Below, piece after piece: positions 40,859-48,723 of a DNA stretch of 64,000 nt (its first letter is position 1; every line of letters starts with the position of its first letter). A model generated the notes under the pieces. That model saw nothing but the letters and a program-made list of their open reading frames with translations, did no database searches and was not told the origin of the DNA. The DNA comes from JACNKJ01 sp964344565 (GTDB taxonomy: Bacteria; Krumholzibacteriota; Krumholzibacteriia; JACNKJ01), in NCBI GenBank assembly GCA_964344565.1, contig CAYFNT010000015.1, forward strand, positions 1 to 64,000, in the 5' to 3' direction. Position numbers and translations under genes: made by a program.

Positions 40859-41764
40859 ATGAGAAAGAGTCTGTTCGCGGCGCTCGCCCTCCTGCTACTG
40901 CAGGGGGCGGCGTCCGCCGAACTCAAGGTCGTGGCCACGCTCACGGAGATCGGCGCACTCGCCGAGGAGTTGGGCGGGGAGCGGGTGAAGGTGTCCTCTC
41001 TCGCGCGAGGCGACGAGGATCCCCACGCCATCGCGGCCAAGCCCAGCCACAGCCGGCGCATGAGCCGCGCCGACCTGCTCGTCTACAACGGGCTCGAACT
41101 GGAAGTGGGATGGCTTCCCCTGCTCATCGAGGGTGCGCGGAATCCGCGCATCCTCGACGGCAGCCCCGGCCATCTGAATCTGTCCGACTTCATCGATCCC
41201 ATCGAAGTGCCCGAGCAGGTGGATCGAAGTCATGGAGACGTGCACCCCCAGGGGAATCCGCATTTTACGGTGGACCCGGGCATCTATCCTAGCTTGGCGC
41301 GGGCCCTGTCGGCGAAGCTGATCGAACTCGATCCGGAGGGAGAGAAGCACTATGACCGGCTTCTGGAGTCATTCCTTTCGCGCTGGGAAGCCCGCATGGA
41401 CGATTGGCGGAGTCGGCTCGAGTTTCTCGACGGTATGCATGTAGTGGCCTACCACAGCCAGTGGGCCTACACCGCTGCCCGTTTCGGTTTCGAGATCGTG
41501 GGTCATGTGGAGAATCGGCCGGGCATCCCGCCCACGCCACGTCACATCCTGAATCTCCAGCGGCGCGTCGCCGCCGAAGGGATTCCCATGCTCATCTATT
41601 CAGATCTCGTCCATGCGGAAGTGCCCGAGCGATTCGCCGTGAAGTCTGGTTGCATGGCCCTCGGCCTGCCCCAGGCCGTGGGCAGCCGCGACGGCACGGA
41701 CGACCTCTTCGAGTGGTTCGAACTGTGGGTTTCGCTCATGGAAGCAGCGAAACGGGAGGGATGA
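40859..41764 (+). CDS. znuA: Metal ABC transporter substrate-binding protein (ZnuA-like)
   Basis: 301 residues, signal peptide (ending GAASA). Cluster A-I binding protein: metal ligands expected at His in DEDPHAIAAKPS, His in GNPHFTVDP, His in VVAYHSQWAY and an acidic residue near SDLVH. The loop RSHGDVHPQGNPH is a short version of the His-rich loop of ZnuA. It binds Zn2+ (or Mn2+/Fe2+) in the periplasm and hands it to the permease encoded one base downstream. GGGG-rich weak ribosome site. Confidence 0.88.
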   Translation: MRKSLFAALALLLLQGAASAELKVVATLTEIGALAEELGGERVKVSSLARGDEDPHAIAAKPSHSRRMSRADLLVYNGLELEVGWLPLLIEGARNPRILDGSPGHLNLSDFIDPIEVPEQVDRSHGDVHPQGNPHFTVDPGIYPSLARALSAKLIELDPEGEKHYDRLLESFLSRWEARMDDWRSRLEFLDGMHVVAYHSQWAYTAARFGFEIVGHVENRPGIPPTPRHILNLQRRVAAEGIPMLIYSDLVHAEVPERFAVKSGCMALGLPQAVGSRDGTDDLFEWFELWVSLMEAAKREG

Positions 41765-41765
41765 T

Positions 41766-42572
41766 ATGGATCTGATCGGTCTCATGGCGGCGCCCTTCGC
41801 GGCCAGCGTCGTGCTGGTGCTCATTCACGCCTATCTGGGCGGACATGTGCTTCGGCGCGGCGTGATCTTCGTGGACCTCGCCATGGCGCAGTTCGCCGCC
41901 ATGGGCGTCGCCCTGGGGCTGCTCTTCGGATTCGAACTGGAGAGCACGCCCTCCTACTACCTGGGACTGATCAGCGCGCTCACCGCGGCGGGGCTTTTCG
42001 CGGCCGCGAGGAGGCGCATCCGCCAGGTTCCCCAGGAGGCCATCATCGGAATCGCCTACGTGGCCTCCTCGGCGGCGGCGATCCTCATCGCCGACCGCGC
42101 GCCTCACGGCGCCGAGCACATCAAACAGATACTGGTGGGTTCGATTCTCTGGGTGAGCTGGCAGGAGGTGCTCAAGATCGCGCTCATCTACGGCGTTCTC
42201 GGCCTGCTGCTGACCTGGGCCCATCCGCGATTGAAGCAGGTGAGCGAAAATGCCGAGGAAGCCGCTGGACGCGGATTGAGCATCTTCGTCTGGGACTTCT
42301 TCTTCTACGCCGTCTTCGCCTTCGTGGTAACGAGTTCGGTGCGCATCGCCGGCGTGCTGCTCGTCTTCACCATCCTCATCGTCCCCTCGGTCTTCGCGGC
42401 GCTGATGGGCGCGGGAGAACGTTCGCGGCTTCCCCTGGCCTGGAGCTTCGGTATCGTCATGAGCCTGCTGGGAATGCTGCTGTCCTACTACCTCGACTTC
42501 CCCACCGGAGCGGCCGTGGTGGTGGTCTTCGCTCTGGGACTCGTACCCGTGACGCTGTTGAAGAAGGCCTAG
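41766..42572 (+). CDS. znuB: Metal ABC transporter permease (ZnuB-like, ABC-3 family)
   Basis: 268 residues with eight to nine hydrophobic segments. ABC-3 hallmarks are GGHVLRRGVIFVDLAMAQFAAMGVALG and the late VRIAGVLLVFTILIVPSVFAAL. It forms the membrane channel for ZnuA cargo. The ATPase (ZnuC) normally encoded beside it is missing; the next gene is convergent hmuY, so the ATPase must be elsewhere. The stop TAG interlocks with the convergent stop in CTAG. Confidence 0.9.
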   Translation: MDLIGLMAAPFAASVVLVLIHAYLGGHVLRRGVIFVDLAMAQFAAMGVALGLLFGFELESTPSYYLGLISALTAAGLFAAARRRIRQVPQEAIIGIAYVASSAAAILIADRAPHGAEHIKQILVGSILWVSWQEVLKIALIYGVLGLLLTWAHPRLKQVSENAEEAAGRGLSIFVWDFFFYAVFAFVVTSSVRIAGVLLVFTILIVPSVFAALMGAGERSRLPLAWSFGIVMSLLGMLLSYYLDFPTGAAVVVVFALGLVPVTLLKKA

Positions 42573-43138
42573 GAGGGCGGGGCGATTTCGGCCCAGCGGA
42601 ACCTGAGCAGGCCGGGAGCGCCGGATTCGTCGAGGAAGTTGACCACGCGCAGCTTGTAGTAGCGGCCGTCCTGCGCCCGGACCGAGTAGACGCGATCGTT
42701 GATGAACCACTCGTCGATACCCTGGATGTAACGATACCAGCCCTGACCCTGGTCGAAGGCGAGTGCCTCTTCGGTGTCGGAGAAATACTCGCCTGATGGG
42801 GCCGTGTCGAAGTCGAGGTATTCGGCGAAGTCCACGGCCTGCACCACCACCTGTCCGCTGCCGCTAACGCCACCGTTGGTCAGGATCCACGCGAATCGGA
42901 AGGACAGATCCCACTCGGTCGAGTTTTCGGGGTCGACCGGAAAGCGCTCCTCGCCATCCTCGAAACTGAAGAATATGGTCTTCTGGCTGTAGATGTCGCC
43001 CGCCTCCACCACGGTGATGAAGCCGCCCTCCGGATCGACCTCGGTATGCAGGGAGGGATCCGTCTCGGGGGCGGTTCCGCCGCCGCTCGTGCAGGCCGTA
43101 AGGGCCGCCAGGATCAGTACTGTGGGTATCCAGCGCAT
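42569..43138 (-). CDS. hmuY: HmuY-family lipoprotein 2
   Basis: 189 residues from the ATG at 43138, giving a signal peptide with lipobox (LAALTAC). HmuY-type pattern: IFFSFEDGEE, STEWDLSFRFAWILTNGG, SGSGQVVVQAVDF, and the C-terminal YYKLRVVNFLDESG-APGLLRFRWAEI. HmuY proteins are surface lipoproteins that capture heme for the HmuR receptor. About 30% similar to the neighbouring copy by eye. Separated from it by an intrinsic terminator, so it is expressed at a lower level or from read-through. Confidence 0.82.
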   Translation of the reverse strand: MRWIPTVLILAALTACTSGGGTAPETDPSLHTEVDPEGGFITVVEAGDIYSQKTIFFSFEDGEERFPVDPENSTEWDLSFRFAWILTNGGVSGSGQVVVQAVDFAEYLDFDTAPSGEYFSDTEEALAFDQGQGWYRYIQGIDEWFINDRVYSVRAQDGRYYKLRVVNFLDESGAPGLLRFRWAEIAPPS

Positions 43139-43176
43139 GGTACCGATAGGATGCCTCCGGCGGCATCCAGGTCGCA

Positions 43177-43207
43177 AGGAAAACGGCTCCGGCAGGAGCC
43201 GGAGCCG
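43177..43207 (-). terminator. Intrinsic terminator between the two hmuY genes
   Basis: Minus strand perfect 9-bp stem CGGCTCCGG / CCGGAGCCG (43184-43207) followed by TTTTCCTT. Confidence 0.75.
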
Positions 43208-43239
43208 CTCGGGGTGCTCCCTGCAGATAGAGGAGATGG

Positions 43240-43860
43240 CTAGGGAGCGGGAATCTCTTGCCAGTCGAACACGATCTCCGCGGGGGAAGAGGAGCCCTGG
43301 GTGGAGAAGAGCGTAAGGCGCAGCTTGTAGTAGCTTCCGTCGGCGCCGTGGATCGCGTAGTAGCGGTTCTCCGCGAGGATGAATTCGTGATCGGGAGAAC
43401 CAGTGTAGTTGTACCAGCCGCCGTTCTGGCCCTCCACGGCGCCCTGGTTGAATGCACGGCCGATGTCGGTGTTGCCGGTGTCGGTGATGTATCCGTCGGC
43501 CGGGGCCTGGACGAGCCCAGCATAGTTCCCGTCGTCGAAGTAGACGAGCTCAACTCCGCCGGTGCCGTTGCTTCCGCCGTTCAGGTTGATGTTTGCGAAG
43601 AGTAGGGCCAGGTCGTAGTCGTCAGCGTCATCCGGATCCGCGGGCTCAACGCCCTCGCCCGTGGCAAGGCTGAAGTAGATGAATTCGGAACCGCTCAGTC
43701 CTTCGGCCACAGCCGTGGTGGTGAAGGATCCGTCGCCGTTGTCCACGGTTGTGAAACCGTAGTCAACCGGATCGTCATCACCGGGATCGAGGCTGTCCGA
43801 ACAGGCGCCCAAGATGAGGGCCAGCATGGCGGCGAGTGAGAGCAATGCGAGTTTCTTCAT
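43240..43860 (-). CDS. hmuY: HmuY-family lipoprotein 1
   Basis: 206 residues, lipobox LILGAC (Cys20). Features: EFIYFSLATGEGV, DYDLALLFANINLNGGSNGTG, GGVELVYFDDGNYAGL, YYAIHGADGSYYKLRLTLF, IVFDWQEI. Same architecture as copy 2. Directly follows the TonB receptor gene (27 bases), the hmuR-hmuY order known from Porphyromonas. Confidence 0.85.
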   Translation of the reverse strand: MKKLALLSLAAMLALILGACSDSLDPGDDDPVDYGFTTVDNGDGSFTTTAVAEGLSGSEFIYFSLATGEGVEPADPDDADDYDLALLFANINLNGGSNGTGGVELVYFDDGNYAGLVQAPADGYITDTGNTDIGRAFNQGAVEGQNGGWYNYTGSPDHEFILAENRYYAIHGADGSYYKLRLTLFSTQGSSSPAEIVFDWQEIPAP

Positions 43861-43887
43861 CCTTACTCCTTGATGAGATTTGATCCA

Positions 43888-45849
43888 TCACTTCGAGTGC
43901 TGGAAACCCAGGCCGAAGAATACCCGGCGCGGGGCGATCCGAAGGTAGTCGTGGTCGCCTTCGTCCAGAACGTTGTCGACCCCGAGAGAAACCTTGAAGA
44001 GATCGTTGATGTCGCGGTTGAGGCGCAGGTTCACGAGGGAATAGGGATCGGCCATGAAGGTTTCCACCCCGCTGTAGGCCTCGCTGAAGGAGCGCTCGCC
44101 CACGAATGAGGCGCGCAGGACCACGCCCAGATCGAGGGGATCGATGCGGTAGTCCAGATTCAGGTTGCCCCGATGGGTCGGGCGCCCGTCGAGCACGTTG
44201 CCCGTGTCCTCGTCCCGACTGTCCAGGTAGGTGTAACCCAACTCCACGTTCAGATTCTCGAGCAGTTTGTAGCGTAGGGACGTCTCCACGCCGCGGATCC
44301 GGGCGTGAGTCACGTTGAAGTAGGTGGCCTTGAGCAGACCGCCATCGCCGACCTCGTCGGTGATCAGGCCCTGGATGAGATTGTCGAAGTCGTGGTGGTA
44401 GGCGCTGACCGATGCCCATAGCCTTTCACTGAATGTGCGCTCGAGGCTGAGGGAGTAGCTCATGGACACTTCCGGCTCGAGATCCGGATTGCCGAGGACC
44501 TCATAGCCGATGGCCGGATGGGAGAAGCGAACGTAGAGTTCCTTGAAGTCCGGCGCGCGGAATCCCTTGCCCACGCTGCCGCGGAGCATGGTCTTCTCGC
44601 CAAGCTCGTGGCTCAGAGCCAGCTTGGGCGTGAAGTGATCGCCGAACTGCGAGTCGGAATCCAGGCGCATGCCGGGCAGAACGGTGATCTTCAGGTGGGA
44701 GGGGAAGGTCCATTCGTCCTGCAGGAAGGCGCTGACTCGCTGGCGCTCGCTCTTGCCCCCATCGAGGCGCTCGGTCTCCAGATCCTCGTGGAGAGCCTCG
44801 ACGCCCAGCGATACGTAGTGATGCTCGCCGAAGTAGCGATCGTACTGGATGCTTCCCTGAACGAGGCGTTCCCAGGTCTCGGTGAAGGTGTCCAGCAGGT
44901 CGCCGTCGCGCTGATCCTGCAGATACTCGTCGCGGTAGAGCGAGAAGTAGGCGGTGCCCTTGAGGCGGCCGGTCTCGCCGATCCAGAAGTTGGGGCTCGC
45001 CGAGAGTGTGAACATCTCGGTGAGATTGCTGCGGTCGAAGATGGTGGCCGATATGTCGGTGCCGCCGTCGATGCCGTCGGTGGTACGGCGCAGGTAGCTG
45101 AAGCGTCCCTCGAGCTTCGACCAGTCCCCCACCTTCACTTCGCTATGACTGGACAGGCTGAACTCATCGTAGCCGTCCACGCTGGTTTCGAGATCCTCGG
45201 GTTCGTAGTCGGCGGAATCGGCGCTTCGCCAGCCGGCGGTCACGCGGCTGGTCCAGACCTCGCCCTTGGCGCCGAGGGCGCCGCCCAGATCCATGCGACC
45301 TTCGCCGCCGGCGTTGCCGTGGAGTTCCAGTTCCAGGGGCGAGCGGCTCGCGCGGGTGATGATGTTGATCACGCCGCCAATGGCGTCCGAACCGTAGAGG
45401 GCAGACTGGTTGCCCTTCACGATCTCGATCCGCTCGATGTTCTCGACGTTGTAGCGCGACAAATCCAGCACGCCGCCCTTGCGACCGCCGGCCCTCTCGC
45501 CGTTGATGAGCACCAGCACGTATTCGCTGCTCAAGCCCTGCAGCTGCACGCCGCTGCCGAAGATGGAGTGGCTGATGGTCACGCCCGCCTGGTTCTCCAG
45601 GAAGTCGGCCAGACTCTCGGCCCCCGACTTCTCCAGATCCTTGCGGGTGACCAGTTCCGTGGCCACGGGTGTCTCGGCCAGGGGCTTCTCGGTGCGAGTG
45701 CCCGTGACGACGATGGGATCCATTTCCCAGACCGCCTCTACCGGCTCGGTCTCTTCCTTCTTCCCATCCTCACTAGCATCCTCCGCCAAGGAGATCAGCG
45801 GCATGAGGGCCAAGGCCATGAAAACCCAGCTCATTGCGAGTGTTTTCAT
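43888..45849 (-). CDS. hmuR: TonB-dependent heme receptor (HmuR-like)
   Basis: 653 residues from the ATG at 45849 (GGAGG 5 bases upstream; the earlier in-frame start lacks a signal peptide context). Signal peptide about 1-22, TonB-box-like DPIVVTGTRT, plug with LADFLENQAGVTI, VQLQGLSSEYVLVLINGERAGG and LYGSDAIGGVINIITR, then barrel with the heme-receptor boxes FRAPDFKELYVRFSH and GNPDLEPE, including a His between them. Adjacent HmuY genes support heme or hemoprotein uptake; vitamin B12 receptors share the plug motifs and are the main alternative. C-terminus ends VFFGLGFQHSK. Confidence 0.87.
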   Translation of the reverse strand: MKTLAMSWVFMALALMPLISLAEDASEDGKKEETEPVEAVWEMDPIVVTGTRTEKPLAETPVATELVTRKDLEKSGAESLADFLENQAGVTISHSIFGSGVQLQGLSSEYVLVLINGERAGGRKGGVLDLSRYNVENIERIEIVKGNQSALYGSDAIGGVINIITRASRSPLELELHGNAGGEGRMDLGGALGAKGEVWTSRVTAGWRSADSADYEPEDLETSVDGYDEFSLSSHSEVKVGDWSKLEGRFSYLRRTTDGIDGGTDISATIFDRSNLTEMFTLSASPNFWIGETGRLKGTAYFSLYRDEYLQDQRDGDLLDTFTETWERLVQGSIQYDRYFGEHHYVSLGVEALHEDLETERLDGGKSERQRVSAFLQDEWTFPSHLKITVLPGMRLDSDSQFGDHFTPKLALSHELGEKTMLRGSVGKGFRAPDFKELYVRFSHPAIGYEVLGNPDLEPEVSMSYSLSLERTFSERLWASVSAYHHDFDNLIQGLITDEVGDGGLLKATYFNVTHARIRGVETSLRYKLLENLNVELGYTYLDSRDEDTGNVLDGRPTHRGNLNLDYRIDPLDLGVVLRASFVGERSFSEAYSGVETFMADPYSLVNLRLNRDINDLFKVSLGVDNVLDEGDHDYLRIAPRRVFFGLGFQHSK

Positions 45850-45976
45850 CGGAACCTCCAGTATTCCCACTCAATGGTAAACGCCCCTTTCCCGGCTTGT
45901 GTCATTGCCCCGTCATGGGCTAACACTTTCGAACTATTGCACCTACATTGATGGAGCCTTTTATCGGAAATTGTGG
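45850..45976. other. Divergent spacer upstream of hmuR
   Basis: First part of the 471-base gene-free gap between hmuR and the kinase-transferase fusion. No clear hmuR promoter, Fur box or DtxR-type palindrome could be made out. The remaining gap holds the small-RNA candidate and a minus-strand hairpin. Confidence 0.3.
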
Positions 45977-45982
45977 TATAAT
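45977..45982 (+). promoter_or_regulatory. Extended -10 promoter of the small-RNA candidate
   Basis: TGGTATAAT, the same extended -10 seen in front of the secreted peptidase genes. No good -35 at 16-19 bases; TTGATG lies at 23. Confidence 0.5.
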
Positions 45983-45988
45983 CGTGCC

Positions 45989-46051
45989 TAACACGCAGTT
46001 TGGGTCGTCCCCTCGCACCTAGAAGACCCCGGCAATTGCCGGGGTCTTTTT
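45989..46051 (+). ncRNA. Candidate small RNA (about 63 nt)
   Basis: A stand-alone unit: extended -10 promoter at 45977-45982, a 5' stem CGTG / CACG (45983-45995), an unstructured middle TTTGGGTCGTCCCCTCG, and a perfect intrinsic terminator. No plus-strand gene follows for 14 kb, so it is not a leader. The only short frame inside would start at or before +1 without a ribosome site, so translation is unlikely. It lies between the heme-uptake genes and buk-ptb. Confidence 0.5.
46025..46051 (+). terminator. Intrinsic terminator of the small-RNA candidate
   Basis: Perfect 11-base palindromic arms GACCCCGGCAA / TTGCCGGGGTC (46025-46046) followed by TTTTT. Confidence 0.8.
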
Positions 46052-46058
46052 GCATGCG

Positions 46059-46087
46059 AAAACCCTCCCGGGGGCTTGGGAGGGTTT
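46059..46087 (-). terminator. Probable terminator of the leftward kinase-transferase gene
   Basis: 10-bp stem AAACCCTCCC / GGGAGGGTTT (46060-46069 with 46078-46087), followed on the minus strand by TTTTCGC. It is 234 bases past the stop codon at 46321. Confidence 0.5.
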
Positions 46088-46320
46088 CCGCTTGAGTCTC
46101 GCTTGGAGCGGGAGCTCCGGTGGGTAAGAGTTCTCTAGCGACTCGGGGCTTGGAGGATGCCCTACTGGAGAAGCTCGCTCATCACATCAGCCCGGCTATT
46201 GCAGGGCGTAGGCCAACCCCGCCGGGCCTGAAAGTCAATGCAGGCCAACAGATTCGGTTCCCGCCCGAATTCGGCGGTCTTCACGGGCCTTCAGATGCTG
46301 GAGAGAGTCTTCCGATTCGA
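46088..46320. other. Gene-free 233-base stretch
   Basis: No coding frame with a ribosome site, no promoter pair and no strong hairpin was recognised. Probably 3' untranslated region of buk-ptb. Confidence 0.4.
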
Positions 46321-48510
46321 TCAGCCTGCGTCGGCCTCGCGCCGGCGCTGGAAGTAGAGCCTGAGGCTCATGGAGATGCTGGCCAGCTTGGTCAGCGCGC
46401 TGTCGGCCCGGCTGGTGAGCACCACGGGGATGCCTCCCCCGACGATGCAGCCGGCGGCGTCGTGTCCGCTGGTGGTCAGGGTCTTGTAGACCGCGTTGCC
46501 CGAGTCGATGCCGGGCATCACGAGGATGTCGGCGTTGCCCTGAATCTGTCCGTCGTAGCCCTTCTCCTCGGCCACGTCCAGTTCGGTGGCCACGTCGAAG
46601 CTGAGGGGACCTTCCACGATGCAGTCACCGCGCTCGCGGAACATCTCGGCGATGTCGGCGGCATCCACCGAACTCTCGATGCGCGGGTTCACCTTCTCGA
46701 TGGCGCTGATCACGGCCACCTTCGGTCTCGGCAGATTCAGGCTGCGGGCAACGAAGAGCGCGTTTTCGAGAATGCGCCGTTTCTCGTCCTTGCTCGGCTC
46801 GATGTTGATGCCCGCGTCGGTGAGCAGGATGAGCCGCTTCAGGGCCCTCCGCTCGAACACGGCCACGTGGCTGTAGAGGGCGTCCTTGGGCAGGCGCCCG
46901 CGCTCCTTGAGCCAGCGGAAGGCCGGTCCGAGGATGGCCTCGGTCTTCACCGAGCCCTTCATGAGCACGTGGGCGTCGCCGGTCTCGTAGAGGTCGAGGC
47001 ATCGGGCCACGGGATCCTCGGCGGGAATCAGGTCGTAGTCGGCCTGGGACAGGTCCATATCCAGCTTCTCGGCCGTGCGCATTGTCTTGTCGCGGTCTCC
47101 CACCAGCAGGAAGCGGGCGATCTTGTACTCGCCCTCCTCGGTGGCGCGAAGAGCCGCGGCCAGGGCGTCCTCGTTGTCCGAGCCCGCGATGGCGATGGTG
47201 GGCATGAACTCTTCCTGCACGCGACTGCGCGTGGCCTGGATGATCTCCTCCAGGCTGCAGAGCGGGCTGCCCTTCTTCCGGCGCAGGACAGGCTTCTTGA
47301 ACACGGCCCGATCGATGAGATGGTTCTCGGCCAGACGGGCGGCGTGAAGCTTCTCGCATTCCTCGGAATAGTCGCGCAGGCAATCCGGGCGGATCAGCGA
47401 AAGAGCTCCTCCGGCCGCGAGAGCTTCCTGCTCCACGCTTCCCGGTACGCGCACCAGGGGCAGCATTCCGCCCAGGCGGCGCTCCACCATGCCCACGAAC
47501 TCCTCGCTCTGGGAGAGCCCTCCGGTGACGCAGGCATAGTCGGGCTTTCCCCAACCGGCCGATGCCGACAGGATTCCCTCGGCCACCTTCTGGGCGAAGA
47601 AGTCGAGCACGAGGTCGATCTTCTCGCGCTGGGCTTCCGTGGCGCCGAAGCCCCGGAACTCGAGCAGGGTCTTGAAGTCGTTGGTGCCGGCCAGGCTCAT
47701 GAGCCCGCCCTCGCGGAAGGTGGCGCGGATCATCTCGTCGAGGCTGACCTGATGCTCCTCCAGGCGCGTGAGGATCTCGTGCTGGGGCAAGAGGCCCGAG
47801 CGATTCGCCGAGGGAAGGCCGCTGAAGGCGTTGATCACCCGCACCGCCCGTCCCTTGTGATTGCGGATGAGCGAGAAGCCGCCGCCCAGGTGCACGCTCA
47901 CCACGCTGGCCTCGCTCGGATGCATGCCGAACTCCCAGGCGCTGATGGCGATGACGCTCTTGTGGCTGAGATAGTGCACGCTGGTGCCGTCGGTCTTGAA
48001 CTCGCGCAAGCCCGTCATGCGACTGGCGATCTCGACCTCGTCCACCACCACCGGATTGCTCACCGAAACGGGAATGTCCTTGCCGGACAGTCCCCTGATG
48101 GCCATGGCGATGGGCACGCCCATGTTGGCCGCGTGCTTGATCTCGGGATCGGCGAGATCCTCGAGCAGTTCCGGCGTGACCATGTAGGTGCCGCTGGGTA
48201 CGGGGCGGAAGAAACCGCCGCGTGCGGCGATGGCGTCCAGGCTCTCCGCGTCGATGTGCCGCTCGGCGAGCCAGCCGTTGACCAGGACGCTGCGGGTCTC
48301 GGCACTGTCCTCCAGATGCGGCTGTATGTGCACCTCGAAGCCGTCCAGTTTCTGCACGCCCTGATAGAGGGCCACCTTGGTGGACGTGGACCCGGGATTG
48401 ATCACCAGGATGCGCTTGTCAGCCTCGGCCAGCATGTCGGCCTTTTCCACGTCGAGCATGCGGGCGAAGAGATCGCGCCCCGAGAGCGCCGAAACTTGGA
48501 TGGTCTTCAT
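46321..48510 (-). CDS. Bifunctional butyrate kinase - phosphate butyryltransferase fusion
   Basis: 729 residues in one uninterrupted frame. Residues about 32-395 are a butyrate kinase of the acetokinase family (ILVINPGSTSTKVALYQG phosphate loop, AARGGFFRPVPSGTYMV, VVSVHLGGGFSL, YACVTGGLSQSEEF). Residues about 420-720 are a phosphotransbutyrylase (PTIAIAGSDNEDALAAAL, VLMKGSVKTEAILGPAFRWL, LLTDAGINIEPSKDEK, VEGPLSFDVATELDVAEEKG, PGIDSGNAVYKTL, CIVGGGIPVVLTSRADS). Together these would convert butyryl-CoA plus phosphate to butyryl-phosphate and then butyrate plus ATP, or related short or branched acyl groups from amino-acid fermentation. The two are normally separate genes. Ribosome site weak. 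Confidence 0.9.
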   Translation of the reverse strand: MKTIQVSALSGRDLFARMLDVEKADMLAEADKRILVINPGSTSTKVALYQGVQKLDGFEVHIQPHLEDSAETRSVLVNGWLAERHIDAESLDAIAARGGFFRPVPSGTYMVTPELLEDLADPEIKHAANMGVPIAMAIRGLSGKDIPVSVSNPVVVDEVEIASRMTGLREFKTDGTSVHYLSHKSVIAISAWEFGMHPSEASVVSVHLGGGFSLIRNHKGRAVRVINAFSGLPSANRSGLLPQHEILTRLEEHQVSLDEMIRATFREGGLMSLAGTNDFKTLLEFRGFGATEAQREKIDLVLDFFAQKVAEGILSASAGWGKPDYACVTGGLSQSEEFVGMVERRLGGMLPLVRVPGSVEQEALAAGGALSLIRPDCLRDYSEECEKLHAARLAENHLIDRAVFKKPVLRRKKGSPLCSLEEIIQATRSRVQEEFMPTIAIAGSDNEDALAAALRATEEGEYKIARFLLVGDRDKTMRTAEKLDMDLSQADYDLIPAEDPVARCLDLYETGDAHVLMKGSVKTEAILGPAFRWLKERGRLPKDALYSHVAVFERRALKRLILLTDAGINIEPSKDEKRRILENALFVARSLNLPRPKVAVISAIEKVNPRIESSVDAADIAEMFRERGDCIVEGPLSFDVATELDVAEEKGYDGQIQGNADILVMPGIDSGNAVYKTLTTSGHDAAGCIVGGGIPVVLTSRADSALTKLASISMSLRLYFQRRREADAG

Positions 48511-48648
48511 GGGACCATGAAACTACGAGGAAGCCCTAGCGGCAAGGGTGGAAATAGCTATCGACTGCGGGCTGCAAGCTGTTGGCTCGAGGGCGACTCG
48601 AGGGAACGAACCCAGGCCTTCCTGCCGATGAAGATGGCGAAAAGAAAT

Positions 48649-48719
48649 CGGGGAGGGCAGTGGCCCTCCCCGAACGATCTGCGAAGCTCTTTGAGGCGGG
48701 AGGGATCTCCCCTTCCCCG
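48649..48719. repeat. Repeat family A, copy 1 (3' of M14 peptidase 1)
   Basis: Palindromic arm CGGGGAGGGCAG...CCCTCCCCG (48649-48672), core AACGATCTGCGAAGCTCTTTGAGG, second arm GGGAGGGATCTCCCCTTCCC (about 48697-48717, degenerate). It ends four bases before the peptidase stop codon, so it forms the start of the 3' untranslated region of that minus-strand gene. Confidence 0.7.
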
Positions 48720-48723
48720 ACTT

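Noticed and set aside
45984..46022. 12-codon frame starting with GTG inside the small-RNA candidate
   Set aside because: The start would lie before or at the transcription start, with no ribosome site, and the peptide has no features.
46060..46320. Further copy of repeat family A near 46.06-46.1 kb
   Set aside because: There is a GGGAGGG palindrome, but the core TTGCGAAGC...GTGAG and the second arm are missing; it is better read as a minus-strand terminator.
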